Shown here piece after piece: positions 61,629 through 64,000 of a DNA stretch of 64,000 nucleotides. The stretch spans positions 5,642,001 to 5,706,000 of the forward strand of contig NZ_JAPEOK010000001.1 of assembly GCF_026341515.1 (NCBI RefSeq), written 5' to 3'. Each line of letters opens with the position of its first letter. Position 1 is the first letter of the stretch. The position numbers and the translations under genes are program-made. Source of the stretch: Streptomyces sp. NBC_00878. Its GTDB lineage: Bacteria; Actinomycetota; Actinomycetes; Streptomycetales; Streptomycetaceae. A model generated the notes under the pieces. It searched no databases and was not told where the DNA came from. It was given only the letters and a program-made list of their open reading frames with translations.

Positions 61629-62357
61629 TCAGTTCCCGGTTGGGCGCGTCAGGTCACGCACCGCCGAGTCCAGGTGCGTGTTGACGGCGTCCAGAAGGGC
61701 CTGCTCGTCCCTGCCCTGGAGCAGGGCCAGCAGTTGCTGGTGCTCGGCGACGAGCAGGTCCTGCTCCGGATAGAGGTCCATGAGGTTGGCCAGGCAGATC
61801 CGGGTCTCGGCGAGGAGGGTGGTGAACATCCTGCTGAGCCTGGGGCTCTCGGCGGCTTCGACGAGGGCGCTGTGGAAGGCCAGGTCCTGCTCGGCGATGA
61901 GGCGGGTGTCGCCCTGGCCGGCCAGGGCGCGCATCTCCTCGACCACGGCGGCGAGCCGTTCCAGGCGGTGCGGGGACTTCCCGCGGTGCAGCAGGGTCGC
62001 CGCCTCGCGTTCGATCGCACGCCGCGCGGTGTAGATGTCCTTGATGTCGGCGGCGTCCAGCTCGACGACGAACACGCCCCGGTTGGGGATGTTGACCAAC
62101 AGACCCTCTTGAACCAGACGCTGGAGTGCCTCCCGCACGGGGCCGCGGCTGACGCCCAGCCGGGCCCCCAGCTGCGGCTCGATCATCCTGCTGCCTGGCG
62201 CGAACGCGCCGGAGACGATCTGTTCCCGCAGCCGGTCCGCGATGAGGGCGGGGGTGCTTCGCAGGTTGACCGGGGTGAGCTCGTCGAGTCCTGGCTGCGA
62301 CACGTCTCCTGATCCCCCTCGTGGTTTGCCCCTTGTGGCGGTCCGGACCGTACTCAT
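61629..62357 (-). CDS. GntR-family (FadR subfamily) transcriptional regulator
   Basis: ATG at 62357 overlapping the dehydrogenase stop (ATGA); 242 residues. The winged helix is clear: LIADRLREQIVSGAFAPGSR, then RLGVSRGPVREALQRLVQEG. The C-terminal all-helical FCD domain (RRAIEREAATLLHRGKSPHR; LAFHSALVEAAESPRLSRMF; VAEHQQLLALLQGRDEQALL) has the Asp/His metal positions typical of the FadR group, which senses small acids. Coupling to the aldehyde dehydrogenase suggests it controls that catabolic operon. Confidence 0.93.
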   Translation of the reverse strand: MSTVRTATRGKPRGGSGDVSQPGLDELTPVNLRSTPALIADRLREQIVSGAFAPGSRMIEPQLGARLGVSRGPVREALQRLVQEGLLVNIPNRGVFVVELDAADIKDIYTARRAIEREAATLLHRGKSPHRLERLAAVVEEMRALAGQGDTRLIAEQDLAFHSALVEAAESPRLSRMFTTLLAETRICLANLMDLYPEQDLLVAEHQQLLALLQGRDEQALLDAVNTHLDSAVRDLTRPTGN

Positions 62358-63841
62358 GACGCCGAGCGGTCCCGCACGGGTGTGGCGATGTACTTGTACT
62401 CCAGGAACTCCTCGATGCCGACCCGGCCGCCTTCCCGGCCCAGGCCGGACTGCTTGACCCCGCCGAAGGGTGCGGCCGGGTTGGAGACCAGGCCGGTGTT
62501 GAGGCCGACCATGCCGACCTCCAGGCGTTCGCTGACGTCCAAGGCGCGGTCGAGATCCTGGGTGAAGAGGTAGCCGACGAGTCCCCAGTCGGTGTCGTTG
62601 GCCAGGCGTACGGCCTGGTCCTCGTCGTCGAAAGCGATGACCGGGGCGACGGGGCCGAAGATCTCGGTGCTGAGCATGTCGCTGTCCGGGCTGACCTGGG
62701 CCAGGACGGTCGGCGGGTAGAAGTGGCCGGCGTCCTGCGGGGCGGCGCCGGCGGCGACGACCTTGGCGCCCTTGGCGACCGCGTCCTCGACGAGGGAGGT
62801 CACCTTCTGCTTGCTCGCGGCGTCGATGAGGGGTCCGACCTGGACGCCGTCGCGAGTGCCCGGGCCCACGGTGAGGGCGGCCATGCGCGAGGCAAGGCGC
62901 TCGGCGAACTCGTCCGCGACGGACCGGTGCACGAACAGGCGGTTGGCCGCCGTGCAGGCTTCGCCCATGTTGCGCATCTTCGCGGTCATCGCGCCTTCGA
63001 CGGCGACGTCGAGGTCGGCGTCCTCGAAGACGATGAAGGGGGCGTTGCCACCGAGTTCCATGGAGGTCCGGATGACGGTGTCCGCGCACTGGGCGAGTAG
63101 CAGTCGGCCCACGGCGGTGGAGCCGGTGAAGGACAGCTTGCGGATGTTGCCGCCGCGCAGGGCCGGTTCGACGACGTCCTGGGCGCGGGTGGTGGTGACG
63201 ACGTTGAGGACGCCGTCGGGCAGCCCGGCCTCCTGGAGGATGCGGGCCAGCGCGAGGCTGGACAGGGGGGTCTGGGGGGCCGGCTTGAGGACCATCGTGC
63301 AGCCGGCGGCCACCGCGGGGCCGATCTTGCGGGTGCCCATCGCCAGGGGGAAGTTCCACGGGGTGATCAGCATGCAGGGGCCGACGGGCTGCCGCATGAC
63401 CATGATGCGGTTGCGGCCGTCGGGCGTGGTCGTCATGCCGCCGTTGATGCGGACGGCCTCCTCGGAGAACCAGCGGAAGAACTCGGCGGCGTACGCCACC
63501 TCACCGCGTGCCTCGGCGAGCGGCTTGCCCATCTCCAGGGTCATCAGCATCGCCAGCTCGTCGGTTCGCTGCACGATCAGCTCGTAGGCGCGGCGCAGGA
63601 TCTCGCTGCGTACCCGCGGCGCGGTCCGGGCCCAGGAGTCCTGGGCGGCCACCGCTGCCTCGACGGCGTGGGCGCTGTCGGCCGTGCCACCGTCGGCGAT
63701 CTCGCACAGCTGTGTCTCGGTGGCGGGGTTCTCCACGGCGAAGGTGCGGCCGTCGGCCGCCGGCACCCACTGGCCCGCGATGAACAGCTGCCGGGGAACG
63801 TCCGCGATGACGTCCGTCTTGGTGTCGTTGGTGTCGGCCAT
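62354..63841 (-). CDS. gabD: NAD(P)-dependent succinate-semialdehyde-type dehydrogenase
   Basis: ATG at 63841; 495 residues, full length for the family. It opens RQLFIAGQWVPAADGRTFAV and has GPCMLITPWNFPLAMGTRKI, KPAPQTPLSSLALA, the cofactor loop LSFTGSTAVGRLLL, the catalytic Glu in TSMELGGNAPFIVFEDADLD and the catalytic Cys in MGEACTAANRLF. The C-terminal AAPFGGVKQSGLGREGGRVG is that of succinate-semialdehyde dehydrogenases of the GabD group. It would oxidise succinic (or a related) semialdehyde in GABA-type catabolism. The GntR gene follows; a probable oxidase gene lies just upstream. Confidence 0.88.
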   Translation of the reverse strand: MADTNDTKTDVIADVPRQLFIAGQWVPAADGRTFAVENPATETQLCEIADGGTADSAHAVEAAVAAQDSWARTAPRVRSEILRRAYELIVQRTDELAMLMTLEMGKPLAEARGEVAYAAEFFRWFSEEAVRINGGMTTTPDGRNRIMVMRQPVGPCMLITPWNFPLAMGTRKIGPAVAAGCTMVLKPAPQTPLSSLALARILQEAGLPDGVLNVVTTTRAQDVVEPALRGGNIRKLSFTGSTAVGRLLLAQCADTVIRTSMELGGNAPFIVFEDADLDVAVEGAMTAKMRNMGEACTAANRLFVHRSVADEFAERLASRMAALTVGPGTRDGVQVGPLIDAASKQKVTSLVEDAVAKGAKVVAAGAAPQDAGHFYPPTVLAQVSPDSDMLSTEIFGPVAPVIAFDDEDQAVRLANDTDWGLVGYLFTQDLDRALDVSERLEVGMVGLNTGLVSNPAAPFGGVKQSGLGREGGRVGIEEFLEYKYIATPVRDRSAS

Positions 63842-63858
63842 GTTCGTGTCTCCAGAAC

Positions 63859-64000
63859 TCAGGAAAGCGAAGGGGGTTGGGGGTCGTCCAGCAGTTGTGC
63901 CAGGTGGGTGGCGCCGGGGCGGTCGTCTCCGGCGAGGTGCTCGATCTGCATCTGGCAGCTGAACCCGTCGGCCAGGACAGGCGTCTCGGGAGCGGCCGCT
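63859..64000 (-). CDS. FAD-linked / Fe-S oxidase C-terminus (3' partial)
   Basis: The frame is open to the right edge. The visible 46 residues read AAPETPVLADGFSCQMQIEH, then LAGDDRPGATHLAQLLDDPQ, ending PSLS. VLADGFSC-Q followed by a HLA(Q/E)LL helix is the usual end of FAD-binding and 4Fe-4S proteins of the glycolate/D-lactate dehydrogenase type. It lies 17 bp upstream of the dehydrogenase start and probably belongs to the same operon. With so little sequence the family call is tentative. Confidence 0.5.
   Translation of the reverse strand, partial: AAAPETPVLADGFSCQMQIEHLAGDDRPGATHLAQLLDDPQPPSLS

Overview
The window is high-GC actinobacterial DNA and most likely comes from a Streptomyces chromosome. 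The evidence is GTG/ATG starts with GGAGG-type ribosome sites, 4-nt ATGA/GTGA gene overlaps, a WhiE-type spore-pigment polyketide cluster, a class F sortase, XRE/DUF6879 regulators and a MoxR/DUF58/transglutaminase operon. I saw no rRNA, tRNA or CRISPR array.

Region 1 (1-19729) is the most unusual part. Nine tightly spaced, mostly translationally coupled genes read rightward: a class III nucleotidyl-cyclase-like protein (5' end outside the window), a large protein with a degenerate P-loop and a helical-repeat C-terminus, an SPFH/band-7-like protein with tandem-repeat tail, a Pycsar-effector-like (PycTM) two-helix membrane protein, an exported von Willebrand A protein with one membrane helix, a 1272-residue tubulin-like protein, a membrane protein, a pseudokinase-zinc ribbon-GTPase fusion, and a GTPase-associated (GAP1-like) tail-anchored protein. 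A strong hairpin after the vWA gene divides the locus into two transcription units. I read it as a candidate membrane-associated GTPase/cyclase signalling or conflict system; that role is inference. A JAMM-like protein and an NTF2-VOC fusion follow.

Region 2 (about 21.7-33.6 kb) is an accessory island. It holds a phage-type amidase, a tyrosine-integrase remnant, a long inverted repeat, a gene broken by a 1-nt frameshift, an intact IS630-type element, a visibly lower-GC HEPN/NB-ARC/TPR/cold-shock STAND gene interrupted by one in-frame TAG codon, a DUF6414-like gene bracketed by two copies of a roughly 130-bp direct repeat, and a leftward XRE-DUF6879 regulatory operon.

Region 3 (34-43 kb) has a PAP2-type membrane protein and a leftward operon: propeller/FN3 membrane protein, MoxR ATPase, DUF58 protein, and a transglutaminase-like membrane protein whose catalytic residues look lost.

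Region 4 (42.6-49.3 kb) has a TetR repressor facing an MBL-fold hydrolase across a perfect 28-bp palindrome, then an MFS exporter, a fumarylacetoacetate-hydrolase family enzyme, a secreted beta-helix protein and an O-methyltransferase.

Region 5 (49.5-54.5 kb) is a leftward, coupled type II PKS operon (SchA/CurD-like, cupin, KS-alpha, KS-beta, ACP, aromatase/cyclase) that matches the spore-pigment gene order and ends at two tandem-repeat arrays. Region 6 (54.7-64 kb) has a sortase and its probable surface substrate, a DUF1062 protein, a two-component system, a secreted carboxylesterase, a GntR regulator coupled to a succinate-semialdehyde-type dehydrogenase, and the 3' end of a probable FAD/Fe-S oxidase.
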